Source: Melampsora larici-populina 98AG31
Lineage: Eukaryota; Basidiomycota; Pucciniomycetes; Pucciniales; Melampsoraceae
NCBI RefSeq assembly: GCF_000204055.1
Contig: NW_006768830.1
Coordinates: forward strand, 256,634 to 320,633
Direction of reading: 5' to 3'
DNA length: 64,000 nt
Shown: one piece after another, positions 22,629 to 34,895 of the stretch
Layout of the letters: every line of letters starts with the position of its first letter
How positions within the stretch are numbered: position 1 is the first letter of the stretch
Notes under the pieces: generated by a model
The model's database searches: none
Seen by the model: only the letters and a program-made list of their open reading frames with translations
Told to the model about the DNA's origin: nothing
Made by a program: the position numbers and the translations under genes

Positions 22629-23100
22629 TTTCTGATTCTGGGAAAAACTACAAGAAGAACCAAAAATATAAATAACAGTTTGGCATCATTCAGCACGAAT
22701 AAGAAAAACCAACCTTGACAAAGAACTGTGTCTATGTACCCTTTTTAAGGATCCTTCCTGATTGTTTATCGTATCCCAGTTAAGCCTTCCTTTTGATGAA
22801 TTCGTGAATATTCAGATTGAGACAAAAGAGGCGTGTCCAGAAAGTTTCTTGATCGAATTCTATCAATCGATTCCCGGGTTGATCGAATTGGATGGAGTGA
22901 CTGTCTTAAGTGATAAAAGCTAAGTACATAGTAAGTACATAACCGATCGGGTATTTAAATCGAAATCAGTTTGCTTCTTCGATCCTTCCAGTCTCATTCT
23001 CATTCATCCATCGACTACATCATATCATCTCATCAACTTACTTATATTCTTAAACAACTTCAACTCATCAGATTCACATTCTTGATCAAAACCAACAATC
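22629..23100. promoter_or_regulatory. Divergent promoter region, Bre2 and RRM/zinc-knuckle gene
   Basis: A 472-bp spacer separates the two divergent start codons. It has TC-rich tracts just upstream of the plus-strand start (22980-23050), common in fungal promoters. No specific binding site can be claimed. Confidence 0.4.
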
Positions 23101-25346
23101 ATGCCTTCTATGGCTCACTCTCCTACTTCGGTTCAGAATCAACCTTCAAGCCGACCTGATCGTGAATTACGTATGGATGGTTATAGTTTACCCTCTGAAC
23201 CACCTACTGCTAAACCTGTTCTTAACGGTGGACATGATACAGGTTCAACTCATCCACATGCCAAAGTCATTAACGCTCAAAAGATTTATATCGGTGGATT
23301 ACCTGAAATCACTCGTTCCGAAGACCTTCAAGATTGTTTTTCTCAATTGGGCAAGATTCTGACTATCGAACTAAAGACCGGCTACGGATTCGTGGTGAGC
23401 CTTTAGACACTTGCTCACTCAACTCAAGCAGCCTTCAATCGAAAGAGTCTAGCTCTTTCTCCTTCAAACCATCTACCATCTACCATCGCTTTCTTCGGTC
23501 TTTTGTCTTGCGTTTCTTTTCTTTCGTCAGACAACCTCTTTTGACTTCTCCTATGGGAGGATTCTTGCGATTTCCTTGCTATGCCTCTAAGCAATAGCCA
23601 TCTCGTTCACCATTTTATCAAACGCGCGCTAGCACTCGTGGTTGGATCTAGGTCGACTACTGATCATCTTGTCGTACGAAAACGAGTTCTATGTCATCTC
23701 TTGCCTGTGATGCTTTCTTCTTAGACGACTTGATCTTGCGCACCACATCAATCACTTTCTAAGCAATTCAATCGATCCTTGGTGCAACCTCACTCAAGTC
23801 CTTCTCATCCTTTTCTCACTGTTCCAGGAATTCGACAACTCTCAATCTGCTACTGATGCTGTCACCAAGTATCACGAGGGTCACTTCTTAGGCGCTCAAA
23901 TCAAAGTCGAAATCTCTCATGGCGGTAGTCGTCCTAGGCATATCGCGGTTGCTGCTAACCCTGAAGCTTGCTATAGCTGTGGTGTTGCTGGTCATCGAGC
24001 TCGAGATTGTCAAGAGGCTGATCCTACTCTTCAAAGACGGTTGGTTCTCTTCGCTGGAGTTGTGATCACTATGGTGGCCTATCAGACGCCTCTCTCACCC
24101 ACAAACGCACACCTTGACCAAAACCTTCTCTCTTGCTCTCGTCTGTCTCTACTCTCACAGTCCGATTCGACCACGCTCTCGTAGCCCCTTGCCGATCCGC
24201 GATGAACTTCCCATCAGACACACACGTGATCATTATGACCCTCCTCCGCGCGAAGATCCTCGACATTATCCCGAGAGGTTGCGTCCTGCTGATCCTTTAC
24301 TCACTCACCGTGAACGTGATCGATTTCCGCCTATCATCGAATCAAGACGTGATGATGACAGGCGCGATATCAGGCGTGATGATAGGCTTGATGACCGCCG
24401 CGATGATAGGCGACTCGATCGTCGAGTCGAGCGACGTGATGATAGACGCGATGAGCGACCAGATGAGCGGCGTGATGATAGGCGTGATGATAGGCGTTTT
24501 GAACGACGAGATGATCGGCGTGACGACAGGCGTGACGATAGGCGTGATGATAGGCGTGATGATCGGCGTGATGATCGGCGTGACGAACGGCCAGATGGTA
24601 GACGAATTGACCGGCGGGACGATGACCGCTACCGAGCAGAACCGCCATCTAGCGATTTCAGAGAACGTATTGATCCACGGGGTTTGCCTATCAGTAGCCA
24701 CGCTCGAGAGGTGTATATTCCACCTTCAGCATCGGCCGCTTCCTTTCCTCCAAAGTATGATGATCATCTTCGTCACGAGTATCATTCACGAGCTCCTCGG
24801 CCTACCTCTCATGCTCACTTAACTCCACCTCGAGATCCTTATGAAAGTCGAGCGGCTCGTTATCCTCCTCGTCATCCTGAGCCTCTCCCTCCACATTCAA
24901 GTTTTGAGAGTCGTCTGGGCGCTCATGGCGAGCCTGAGAGGTATCCAGAACGCATGCCATTGGAGCCACGTGGTCGCATCGATCGCCGGTCTCCGCGAAT
25001 TTTAGACCGAAGGTGAGTTTGTAAAAAGTGCTTCTTTGAGTAATCGCTGATGAGTGTTGGAATTTGATGTCACAGGCTGGAACCATCTCACCCTCCCAGT
25101 ACTCGAGAACGTTCACCTCGCCGGTAATCATTCTTCACACCCCGTCTTGACAATCTTTAAGTTTTACTGACCTTTGAGTTATCTGTTAGGCCATCACGTC
25201 GCTCCCTTTCTCCTCGCCGAGCAGCCTATCCTGCCTCATCCTATAGATTTCATTCACCACCGCCTATGAGAGTCGAACGTCTTGTTCGAATGAGTCCACC
25301 TCCTGCTAGTTACGGTCGTCCGATTCATGTGTCATCAAGACGTTAA
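23101..25346 (+). CDS. SR-like RNA-binding protein: RRM, CCHC zinc knuckle, RDDRR repeats
   Basis: Five exons, 520 aa: 23101-23394, 23828-24039, 24161-25012, 25076-25123, 25190-25346. An RRM begins at KIYIGGLPEITRSEDLQ and ends at GAQIKVEISHG across the first, 433-nt intron. A CCHC zinc knuckle follows (CYSCGVAGHRARDC). The rest is Arg/Asp/Pro/Ser rich: an RSRSP motif, then a tandem array of (R)RDDRR units at about 24345-24620, then proline-rich and RS-like sequence ending SSRR. The layout fits SR-type splicing factors with a zinc knuckle, acting on nuclear pre-mRNA; the RD dipeptides replace part of the usual RS domain. The large first intron is unusual here and could be a site of alternative splicing. 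ORFs in other frames over the array are shadows. Confidence 0.88.
24345..24620 (+). repeat. 12-bp coding tandem array (RDDR units)
   Basis: About 20 imperfect copies of a 12-bp unit of the form cgtgatgatagg encode RDDR repeats, with interruptions such as RFER, RLDR and RPDGR. The unit is in frame, so copy-number change would alter length without frameshift. The same region is open in several frames on both strands because of the periodicity. Confidence 0.85.
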
Positions 25347-26935
25347 GTATGGGATATTGTTTATCCCATGAACTGTATCGTCTTTACAACTAATTATCAT
25401 TTAGTGATCTCTCATTATTTAATTAGTCTTACAAAACGATGCGTAAATCAGCAAATCTGTAAAAGCTCTTGTGAAGATGAAAATTATCAAATCTAAACCC
25501 TTTGAACTAGACAAACTACAAAAACATCAGATTGCATTCATGACAACATTATGGGTGAAGTGCTATTAGGGTTTGATTATCTGTCAAAAGGTTTTTCCAT
25601 TCAATTATGGAAGGCTTTGACGATATTATCGCACATGATTTGATACTTGGTCTATCTAATTCTGATCACATTGGGTACCCAGAACAATAAACCCTTGGGT
25701 CCAGAAAAGTTGAAAAAATAGGCTTACATCCTCAATTGATGTATTGGGTCTTGAAAGTTTGATTCCAGAAATTCATATGCATTTGATGCGTGTTGAGAGA
25801 ATTGTTTGTTTTATTCGGTCAATAAATTGCAGAGTATTCCAAGGGGGATGGAACTGGCGAGAGCTGAAAGTGGAGCAAACGCGAGCGCGACATTCCCACA
25901 CTTCGCGCTCGATTGTACTCGCCAGTTCCCCTGGTTTCGATTTACTCTCCGGGGTTCAGAGGAAGCATGGTGAGAGATTTCCAACACAAAAGAAATATAT
26001 ACTTGCCTACACCATGGGGCAACTTTTCACCAGGACCACTTGAAATGAAACCAAGGTATCCTCATGACGAGTGGTTGTGTAGAATCAGGTGACAGCAGTG
26101 TGAGTACGGCTACATAGTCCTCACCTATGCGTGTCAGTGTCACTTAGCCTTTATGTAACCTGCAAGACCACGACAGCGTAACATGATTTATCAGCCAATC
26201 AGTGGGTGAGCTGCTTGGTTGTGCAAGCGTGTCCTGTCAGCCAGGTGCTCAACACCCAAATCAGCTTAGAGGTTATGAATCCTCAATCTTTGTAAGTACT
26301 TGTCATTATAATTTTCATTCAGCTTTGTGTTATTAATACACCATGTCCGTGTGGTGTTTGCTTGTTGACAAGCACGTGTGTTTTCCGCTCATTTTGCGTA
26401 TTTTTGCATGCCTTTGGTTTTGAAAGATCTTCCAAATCAAAAGGCTCAACAGGGAATATCAGTTCACAAACTCAAATTTGGTCCAAAAATAGCAAGATTT
26501 GGGCAAATACCTATCGCTCGTCGTCGGGCGACTGCCACAAGGACATGGTGATTATTAGAATTTACACCAAACGCGGATCTTTCTTTGGTATTTTACACCG
26601 GAACAAGTAATTGTAGTAAGTTTGATGGTCCCATTGTCTAGTCGTCAATAAATCAAGATACAATAAGAGAACGAGTCTCTTTGATCAGTAGGCTCGGAAA
26701 AGGTAAGAGTCATTAGACAAAGAACACCTCTGATAAAAGAAATTGCAAAAGCAAAGCAGTAGAAAAACATCGATATTTTTGACAAGTCTTATCGTGCTTT
26801 CGACGAGTTAGGAAACCGAGTGATCCATGACCAAGATACTCAGAAATGTTGCCACACTGCTTTATATCTCTGAGAAGTTTTTCCTCTTGAATCGTTAATA
26901 TCCAAACCCTCAACATCCCACAACTCAAAAACAAA
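25347..26935. other. Gene-poor spacer with a nested hairpin
   Basis: No gene recognised. At 25850-25861 and 25918-25929 there is a perfect inverted repeat (GGAACTGGCGAG), with a second inside it, CGAGCGCGA at 25882-25890 and 25903-25911. This makes a GC-rich nested hairpin in AT-rich DNA, probably a miniature element. The 26645-26935 part is the upstream region of the F-box-like gene and is duplicated at 28785-29083. Confidence 0.5.
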
Positions 26936-28312
26936 ATGTCAGCTGAATTATCTCAATCATCCGAATCAGACAGTAAAACCTCGAATCAATCACCACAACC
27001 AATCAGTAAAGATGAAAATCCTTCAATCAAAGTTCTACGGATAATCATTAAATTCTACATTTCCCATTTCAAGTTCTATCCTGGATTATTGGAAATGAAC
27101 GACCCTAACCCATACCTTGCCCCGTCAATTGATTCAACTCAGGCACTCCTTCGATTACGTTTAGTTTGTAAGGATTGGGCTGAAGCTGTGCTTCCTTTAG
27201 TCTTTAATTCGATCTGTTTGAATAGATCAAGAAAGATACAGTCTTTGATTGAGAATTGGAAAGATTCGGTTCTTGATTCAGATTCTTCTCCTGTTCAGCG
27301 ACTTTATATTGAAAATCTAGTATACGGGAATAAGAAAACCTCAGAAGAAGAATTAAAGGATTGGCAAATGTATACGGTTCCAATGAATCATGCATCAGAA
27401 CTAATTTTATTCCTTGGTCGAAACTTGACTGACTTGACTTTGGAGTTATATAGCTCAATGGGATTTTCACCCGACCTCATCAACGCAATCGGTCAAATCA
27501 AATGTCTCACGAGTTTGACTATCCGATCTTGTGCGGCTACAACAAGCCCTACAAATTTGGAATCATTAGTTGACTTACTAAATCTTACTACGGACTTGGA
27601 ATCTTTATCAATTCTGATTCGTCATCTAGAAATTTTCGAATTAAAACCTGGAGCTTTATCAAAATTAAAACACTTACGGTTTGAAGATCACCCAAATAAC
27701 AAACGTGCAATCGATCATCTCTGTCAATCTACGAAAAAAAGTTTAAAAGTAATCGAATCTAAAAATCCAGAAGGAGGATTAGTATTAGAACCATTAAACG
27801 AAAATCTTGAATGTCTCATCACAATTTTCTTTCCAGATCATCTACCACATAAATTATCAAAGATGAGATTTCCAAAACTTCGTATAATCTATAGTACTTT
27901 GATGTATAGACAATCATGGGGGTCTCTTGATTGGCTTCAATGGCCATTCTGTTCTAATCTTCGAACTTTGGTCATGGATTTTGAAAGTGGAAAATTGTTT
28001 TGGGACAAAGCTTTGGTTAAACTTGGGCATGGTCATCTTGTAAAACCACCTAATTTAAAACACTTTGTTTTTCTTAGTATCAAGCAGGATCCTACAATAG
28101 AGGTCGAACGACTCGTTAGAACTTTGAAGATTCATGGGATAGAGTCTCATTTCACTTGTAAATTGAATTATGCTGAAATCTTGGTAAGTATGACTCTAAA
28201 TCTATATATCAGTGATCGGTTGAGATTTAAAGGTGCTGACTTTGATTTATTTTTCTCTTGACTTAATATTCAGGATTTGGACGAAAAGCTTCATGGGCCA
28301 ATAAATGAGTAA
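26936..28312 (+). CDS. F-box/LRR-like protein
   Basis: Two exons (26936-28183, 28274-28312) give 428 aa. The N-terminal part resembles an F-box (LLRLRLVCKDWAEAVLPLVFNSI, residues about 65-88). Leu-rich repeat-like strands follow (LTDLTLELYS, CLTSLTIRSCAATT, LESLSILIRHLEIF, LKHLRFEDH). Rust genomes carry many such F-box-like proteins; by family they are substrate adaptors of SCF ubiquitin ligases, but the F-box is degenerate here, so the role is inferred. The second exon adds only 12 residues (ending GPINE). The start ATG has the fungal-like context acaaaATG. Its upstream region has a copy at 28785-29083. Confidence 0.75.
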
Positions 28313-28784
28313 ATCTACTTATGAGACCTTACATCTTTGAAGAAATTTTTGTGTTGAATTGAAAATTGTTTTTACTTGTAATGCTCTCTTGTTTGGAATA
28401 TCTTCTTTGGTTTCTCTGAATTAAACTAACTTTGGAAATTGGTAAACCTGCCTGAACCATGAGGTTGTTCAAAACAGTCGAAACAAAACCAAGAAACCAC
28501 TTCAATAGGTAATCTGTGATCAGTAATAGTATGTACCATCTTCTCACCATCGCAATAAGAGATACATGTGTTTATGATGGCTTGAGGAGTCATGGAGAGG
28601 ACCAATATATGGCAAAGTCACAGTCGTGAGGAAAAATGTCTCTCAGAAGAACCATGAGAACATAATTTATCATTCGTAGATTTTTGAGGTCTGCTTTGTA
28701 TCTATGTTTGCCGTTTTCTAGAGAATATAGTAAACCAATAATAAAGAAAGCCAATAGAGAGCATCAGAGTCTGAGGAGACAACT

Positions 28785-29083
28785 GACAATATACCAAGAT
28801 GCAACAAAAGACAATTCTCTTTGACTGAAACTTGAAAGTCTTGAAAAGATTAAGAGTCAAAAACAATATCATAGGCATCTTTACCCATATGAATTATGGC
28901 AAAAGCAAAGCAGTAGAACCACTGCCGTTCTCTAAGAGTCTTATTGTGTTTTTGACAAGCTAGGAAATTATGTGATCAATGATCATCATCCGTGCTGGTG
29001 CACTGCGTTTGTTTTCCAGCATGTTTATTCCTCAGCAATTCTTGTTTTTGTACTCTCAGAATCCCACAACCCAAACATACAAT
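28785..29083 (+). pseudogene. Duplicated F-box gene upstream region without coding sequence
   Basis: This stretch matches 26645-26938 over about 290 bp. For example, the 20-mer gcaaaagcaaagcagtagaa is present at 26745-26764 and 28899-28918, and both copies then run through ttgacaag and tcccacaac to an ATG in similar context. After the ATG (29081-29083) similarity stops and the frame closes after a few codons. A promoter/5' leader was therefore duplicated and the coding part was lost or never copied. Confidence 0.65.
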
Positions 29084-31062
29084 GTTGGACCAACCACCTC
29101 AATAAAACACCAAACTTGGAAGTGAATGGTGTCCAATAGAATCGATATAAGGAGTGTGAGGTTTTTCCAAACACCCATTTCCAAATAACAATGTTTGAAA
29201 ATTGTGTTAGCCGTAAAATCAATGTTTCCATGAGCCATTCTTTATTTTTACAAGAGTAGTTTTGGGCTCTTGGGTGATTCGAGCTAAAATCACGATGTGG
29301 GAGTTTTAGCCAGAATTGAGGCGTAGAGCCCAAGGTTCAATGTAATGAATGAGTTATGGCAGAATAGTATCTAAGTACATATGCAACCTGACTCAAAGGT
29401 ATAAAATAGGCGGACTAAAAATATCAGATAACAAAGGGAGAGGTGGGCAGGACCAAAAAAATATATAATGGATGAGATAGGTATAAGCAAGATTATATCT
29501 GAACAGGAGACTACTCTTTGGACAAGCAATTTTAATTGTTTGAAGCAATGAATGATAAAAAGTTGGAAGAACCAGAGTTCAAGATCATTCACTAATTATA
29601 TATAGTAATCATCTCAATGGTAAAGAGCATCATCATTGTGAATTTGTAAAATTTTGTAAAGGTAAAGTACAGGAAGTGCAAAATTCACGCAATGCAATTG
29701 GCTTACACATTGTGTGACAAGTCAATATCACATGACACCTGTGACCCATCTTTGTATCTAGAAGCTCATTTCTGGTGTGCATTCACCTGATTTTTGGAAG
29801 TTTGAAAAAAAACAGTCATAAAAAAACTGAAAATTATCATACTATTAAATTACATATGTAACTTTTACATCACAGTGAGAAATTTTGAGAAATTTTCTCT
29901 CAGTGTGGTGTCCAAGCCAAATATGTTGGCAGTGTTGATACTCCATAGGTGCCCACATGATTTTCTGGTTGGAACTTCTTTCAAATTTTTGAAGCAGACT
30001 GTCATGATTGTCAAACATGCACTTGCTTTTGCACAATTTTTTGCTTGTAAATCCTGATTGTAATTTGTCAGGATGAGTGAGGTTTTATTGATTGCCCTTA
30101 TGATTTACAACCTGGCTGTTATGATGTTTTTGGATAGCTATCAGACTCAGGCCAGGGGTGTGTCTGAAAAAACACACCAAACAAACTCAGAAAGTAGGCA
30201 GGCATACCCAAAAGTACTATGCTAGGTTTGGCTGTGTTCTGGTTTGGGAAATTGCTTGGTTGTGCTTAGTCTAGCCAAAAATTGGTCTTTCTTCAGTTGG
30301 AAATGCCAAGATCAAGCATTCAACTCAAGTCAAGGACTAAGAGTAGTTGAATCAAGAAGCTATCCAATAACATTTCAATCCCCAAAATCCCCCAATCCTT
30401 GTGGGATAAAGTCCTTCTTGACCAAAACATTGCACCCAATGCACCTATAACGTGCCCAGTGGTGCCTAGGCGCGGTCATGAAGCCAAAGAAGGTGTGCTG
30501 GCACACTTTTTGAAAAAACGACGTGCCTCAGCCTGATATCATCAATGACTGCAACACCAATTGCTATGTTGCTTACCAAATCATTTGATTTTGGTTGATG
30601 CTCAGCTACAGCTACAAAATGAAGCGAGTTTTGCAATTATATGCAGTGATTAGTAGTACATCATGTAGTTTTTGGAAAGTGTAGATGTATAAACAGGACT
30701 TGCAGGCTGGATTGAGAAGATTTGATATAAATATTTCCAAATTTTGTACAGAATGTTGCAATTTGGTTAAGTGTGCTGTTGCTTCAAGTTCTTGTTTTTC
30801 CATACAAATCATTGCCTTTGTATCCATACAAAATATCATAGTATTGAATGGTGCATATGTACCAATATATCCATCATTCACAATCTACTTGTCAAGACAT
30901 GTTTTAAATTCACATCCATATCTCAGAGGCTCACATTTCTATTTGTGGGGTCAAGTATTTATAACCACACCCTTATTTAATTCTATTGTATTTCCAAATT
31001 TTATTATCTACTGTCTAAGTCATTCTAAACATAAGCTACCTAATCAGAAGACTTCTTAAGTT

Positions 31063-31433
31063 GTGAGACTCATATGCATCTGAGTCTCACCACGTGTTTG
31101 GGGGGGTCCGGGGGCCGGTGGTGTTCCGATGGGGTAGGCTCTCTGCGCGGCAGGGTGCAGGGGTGGGAGGGAGGAAAAGAAAAATTTTCTAGAAATGTGA
31201 AGCCTCTTATTACCTTGCTGATGCTTTTTGTTGAGCTCAGCTATTGTTGAGGGATGGAGGAAAAAGTTGTAAGGTATTACAAATGTCTTACAAACTTTTG
31301 CTTCTGTTGGGGAAGACTCTTCCCGTCTTGACTCGGTACTGTGATTCACCAGTACCGAGTATGTCTGAGCTCTGTGCTCCTGTTCCCTTGTTTATGGAAC
31401 TACGCAGGTACCGTCATGCATTTGGGTACCTGC
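31063..31433. repeat. Three perfect short hairpins in a row
   Basis: GTGAGACTCA 31063-31072 with complement 31081-31090; ACTCGGTACTG 31331-31341 with complement 31350-31360; GCAGGTACC 31404-31412 with complement 31425-31433. All have 8-12 nt loops. The area also contains a G-rich run (31096-31120). Function unknown; may be remnants of transposon ends or structured RNA. Confidence 0.5.
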
Positions 31434-31659
31434 CACATTCATATTATAATGGGTTTTTGTGGCTGTATGTGGATAAATGAGTGGTGATATAAGTGGATAA
31501 GACCCTGTTCAACTCTGTTCAAGTCAGAATTCTTGTTGAAGCTGTGGTAGATCAACATTTGGTTGTATTCTTAAAGATCTCCAGGACTCCTGGAAGTGCA
31601 CAAGTGGGAAAACCTAACCCTGATGGCTCAACAATCCCCTTCCATGTCACATACATCAA

Positions 31660-32985
31660 ATTCACACCTCTAGAAACTCCCCTTTCACATCGTGTACAGT
31701 CAGTAACACAAATTGTATCTACCTGCAGTTTAACTCACCTGTTTGGAAACTCTCAACAAGTATATCTAGCTCACAATCTCACTCTTGCTGTACCTGAAAT
31801 CTCTTGGTCTATATGGGAACTCAACATAGTAAATATGCTCAAAGTTCAAAATTCATGATTGTAATGTAGACTCTAAGATACAATGACTCTTAACAGTGAG
31901 TGTGTCTACCCTTTGCTTTGAGCACAGACTTGATTTGATTAGGCATGGATGCAACTAAACCTTAAAGCTTGCTCTCAGGTATGAATTTCTACTTGGTATA
32001 CACTGCTTCACACCTTTCTTGAAATTTTTGGGGCTGGTGTTTTTCAGAGACATTTGCTTTTTCAATGTTTCAAATCTTCTCAATTAGGTTGAGGTCTGGA
32101 CTGTTGGCAGGTCAATCTAACCAAATGTTGATCCCTACATTCTTTCGCCAGTTTACTTTTGTGTACCAGGGCAACATCCTTCATCAAGATGAGACTTTCT
32201 GGACAGTCAGGTGAGGTAATAAATTGTACAATAATCTGATAATAGACAAAATCAACAAAATTGACTCCAGTTCAATGTGCTGAGGGCATCACAATCATTA
32301 GTAAGCACATTTCCACTATAAACACTGCCACAGATCATTACTGAATCCCTTCTACTCTTCAAACTTGGGGCCAAACAGTCTTTGTTGTATTTCTCACTGA
32401 CTTTCCAGCACACCCAAACCTTCTTTGTAGGCTTTCCTATTTCAAATGAAAAATTTATTGCTCCAAATGACCTTCTTTTCAATCTTTGTAAGTCCAATCT
32501 TTGTGTTTTGTAGAAAACTCAAGATGCTTGAGAAAGTGTTGGCTTCTGTGATAAGGCTTGAATACTCTAACTCAAGAGTGAAAGCCAAGTCAGTGAATTT
32601 CTGATTGAACTGTTGAAACACTGGCTTTGATGGGTAACTTGCTAGTAATCCAGGCAGCTGACATGGTATGTTGGATTTGCAATTTTTTTTGAGATTGTTG
32701 ATTTGTTTCTTCTGTGGTCATTGTAAATTACTGTGTAGACAATAGAGGATAGCCAAGTTTGATGAGCAATTTGAGTGCCAGAAATCTCAGCTTGGTATGA
32801 AGACTTTTTGTCACTGACTGTACACTTAGGCATACACTGGCCCAAAATCCCCCTTTTGGTCATGTACATATTCAATCTTTCTCTCCAAAACCCTTGCTCA
32901 AGCCTTTGGCAAGGCACTCTGTTAAGTTTGCAAAACCCTACCTTTGACTCAGTGGACTCATCGAAAGTCTCAGTACAAAGTCCTG
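31660..32985 (-). mobile_element. Tc1/mariner transposon relic, copy B
   Basis: Minus-strand reading gives pieces of a Tc1-type transposase in the correct order. A helix-turn-helix segment AEISGTQIAHQT lies around 32780; RRSFGAINFSFEIGKPTKKVWV around 32430; SVMICGSVY near 32330; PANSPDLNLIEKI near 32080-32110; and SMPNQIKSVLKAKG near 31930. Trp codons expected in the DDE region are now TGA (at 32070-32072 and 32112-32114), and further frameshifts separate the pieces. The element is inactive. Its 3' part is shared with the copy at 9955-12480. Exact ends and the TA target duplication could not be fixed. Confidence 0.75.
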
Positions 32986-33672
32986 TCCAAGTAAGTGCAA
33001 TAGCGGTGCTTCAAATGTGATTGTCAGGTTTATTGCAAGTTTTGGCAGCTGTGATCACAGCCACCGAGTACCTCATGACCCATAGGCAACGGGGTTTAGG
33101 TTTAAATTGAACATACTCGATGGCTTACTGGTGTTCCAATACAAAGCCGTTTATTGAAAGAGTGTATAATCATTAAATCCACAGCAAATATGGCCATAAT
33201 GACTTCGTGTTGAGCAGCCCTCGCATGAAATTCAAGGTTGTTCAGCTCCATGACCAAAGCAATCTGCAACCTAGTAAGACGTAGTTATCTAGACCATCGA
33301 GGCTCCCTCACACTTGCCAATGGACTCTCCAGACTCAAGGACTAAGGATAACCATTGGAAGACGTTTGGACAAAAGCATTTAAGTGCAAAAAAATGAAAA
33401 CGGGGGGCAACGGAGCAAGGCTGAAAGTGAGCTCGAAATAAGGGCACTATGAGACAAAAGACGGTTGCTCAACAAGCTTTAAGACTGAAAGTACGCAAAT
33501 AAATGTATGTGAAAAAAAAGTCGAGACGAGTAAAGAGTAGAGGGCTAGGAGGAAAGCACAATTGGCAGACGAGGCTTCTAGTATTCCAATGTGACCCGAG
33601 GGCCACACAGAAAATCAAAGAGTAATTTCGCGCAGGATGCTTTGCTTTTTATTCACAGCAAAATGGGATCGA
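32986..33672. other. Spacer downstream of the 14-3-3 gene
   Basis: No gene is seen between the Tc1 relic and the 14-3-3 stop codon. Part of 33600-33672 is presumably 3' UTR of the 14-3-3 gene. Confidence 0.35.
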
Positions 33673-34895
33673 TTACGCTTCAGGGGCAGCTTCGGCGGCC
33701 TCGGGAGCCTACAAAGACCAAGGAACAAAGATAACACCAAAAGGAACACCGGGATTGAAGGTGAGGTGAAAGAGATACAGTTAGTCACTACGATAGTAGG
33801 GTCGCATATTTCGAACCGGTCGATACGTACGGCAGCGGGTTCGGCAGGCTTATCTTCCTTGTCTTCCGGCACACTGTCATTCAAGTCAGAACTGCAGATG
33901 AAGTCCTCCGATCAGAAAGAAGGGTAGAGTATGAAGTTGAGACGGTGATGACTTACGTCCAGAGGGTGAGGTTGTCTCTCAACAATTGCATGATGAGGGT
34001 AGAGTCTTTGTAGCTCTCCTCGCTGAGAGTGTCCAATTCGGCAATAGCATCATCAAATGCTTGCTTGGCAAGCTGGCAAGCTTTGTCAGGGGCATTCAGA
34101 ATCTCATAGTAGAATACGCTGAAGTTGAGCGCAAGACCGAGACGGATGGGGTGAGTTGGTGGGAGTTCGACGGTGGCAATTGATGAGGCGGCTTTGTAGG
34201 CTTCAAGCGAGGCATCAGAAGAGACTGCACGCTTATCACCTGTTGCGAATTCAGCAAGGTAACGGTGGTAGTCTCCCTTCCTATGAACGAAAAAGTGATC
34301 GGTTTGGATTAGAACAAGAAATGGAGGAAGTAGCAGGTCGAACTGACATCTTGTGGTAAAATACTTTACTTTCACCGGATTCAGCCGATTTGATGAGGTG
34401 ACCATCGAGAACTTCGAGAATGTCTTCACAGATCTTGGCCAACTCAGCCTCGATCTTGTCACGGTAAGCCTTGATTTGACCGAGTTGTGACTCGTTGCCC
34501 TTTGCCTGCGACTACAACTCAGCGCCAGCACATCCCTAGCTCACACACGAGATGAAACGATGCAAAGAAAGGAAGACCAACCTCTTCTTTCTGCTCGATC
34601 GAGCTCACAATCCGCCAGCTGGCACGTCGAGCACCAATGACGTTCTTGTAAGCGACTGAAAGAAGATTACGTTCTTCAATGGTAAGTTCTTGATCGAGCT
34701 ATGGATCATGAACGCGTATCGAATCAAAAGATAAGAAGAGGGAGAGGTAAGTTCCAACGGATACCGATCGATCACAGAGAGAGAGAGAAGTAGACTGACT
34801 TTGGCCACATCTTTCATGTAGGTTACCATCTCATCATATCGCTCGGCTTGCTCAGCGAGCTTGGCCATGTAAACAGAGTCTTCGCGAGAAGCCAT
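33673..34895 (-). CDS. 14-3-3 protein (BMH-like)
   Basis: Six exons, 263 aa: 34895-34800, 34698-34582, 34505-34348, 34280-33957, 33891-33831, 33708-33673. The sequence has the classic 14-3-3 blocks: [36 protein letters not shown], the [11 protein letters not shown] helix, [30 protein letters not shown] and [18 protein letters not shown]. These bind phospho-Ser/Thr partners as dimers in cytosol and nucleus. The C-terminus is a short acidic, Ala/Pro-rich tail (EAAEAAPEA), as in fungal BMH proteins. Introns are small and one donor is GTCAGT. The last intron is 122 nt. Confidence 0.96.

Larger units (their letters stand above)
28313..31659. other. Gene-poor, repeat-rich spacer
   Basis: Holds the copy of the F-box promoter (28785-29083), an AT-rich hairpin at about 29870-29906 (cacagtgagaaatttt with a near-complement), GC-rich patches at 30425-30540 that recall the ends of the hAT-like element, and a group of perfect hairpins at 31063-31433. 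Short ORFs (for example 30685-31059 +, 31056-31349 -) show no recognisable family and are not called as genes. Confidence 0.4.

Noticed and set aside
24133..24822. Long ORFs in other frames and on the minus strand over the RDDR array
   Set aside because: The 12-bp periodicity keeps all frames open; only the frame linking the RRM/zinc knuckle exons gives an SR-like protein.
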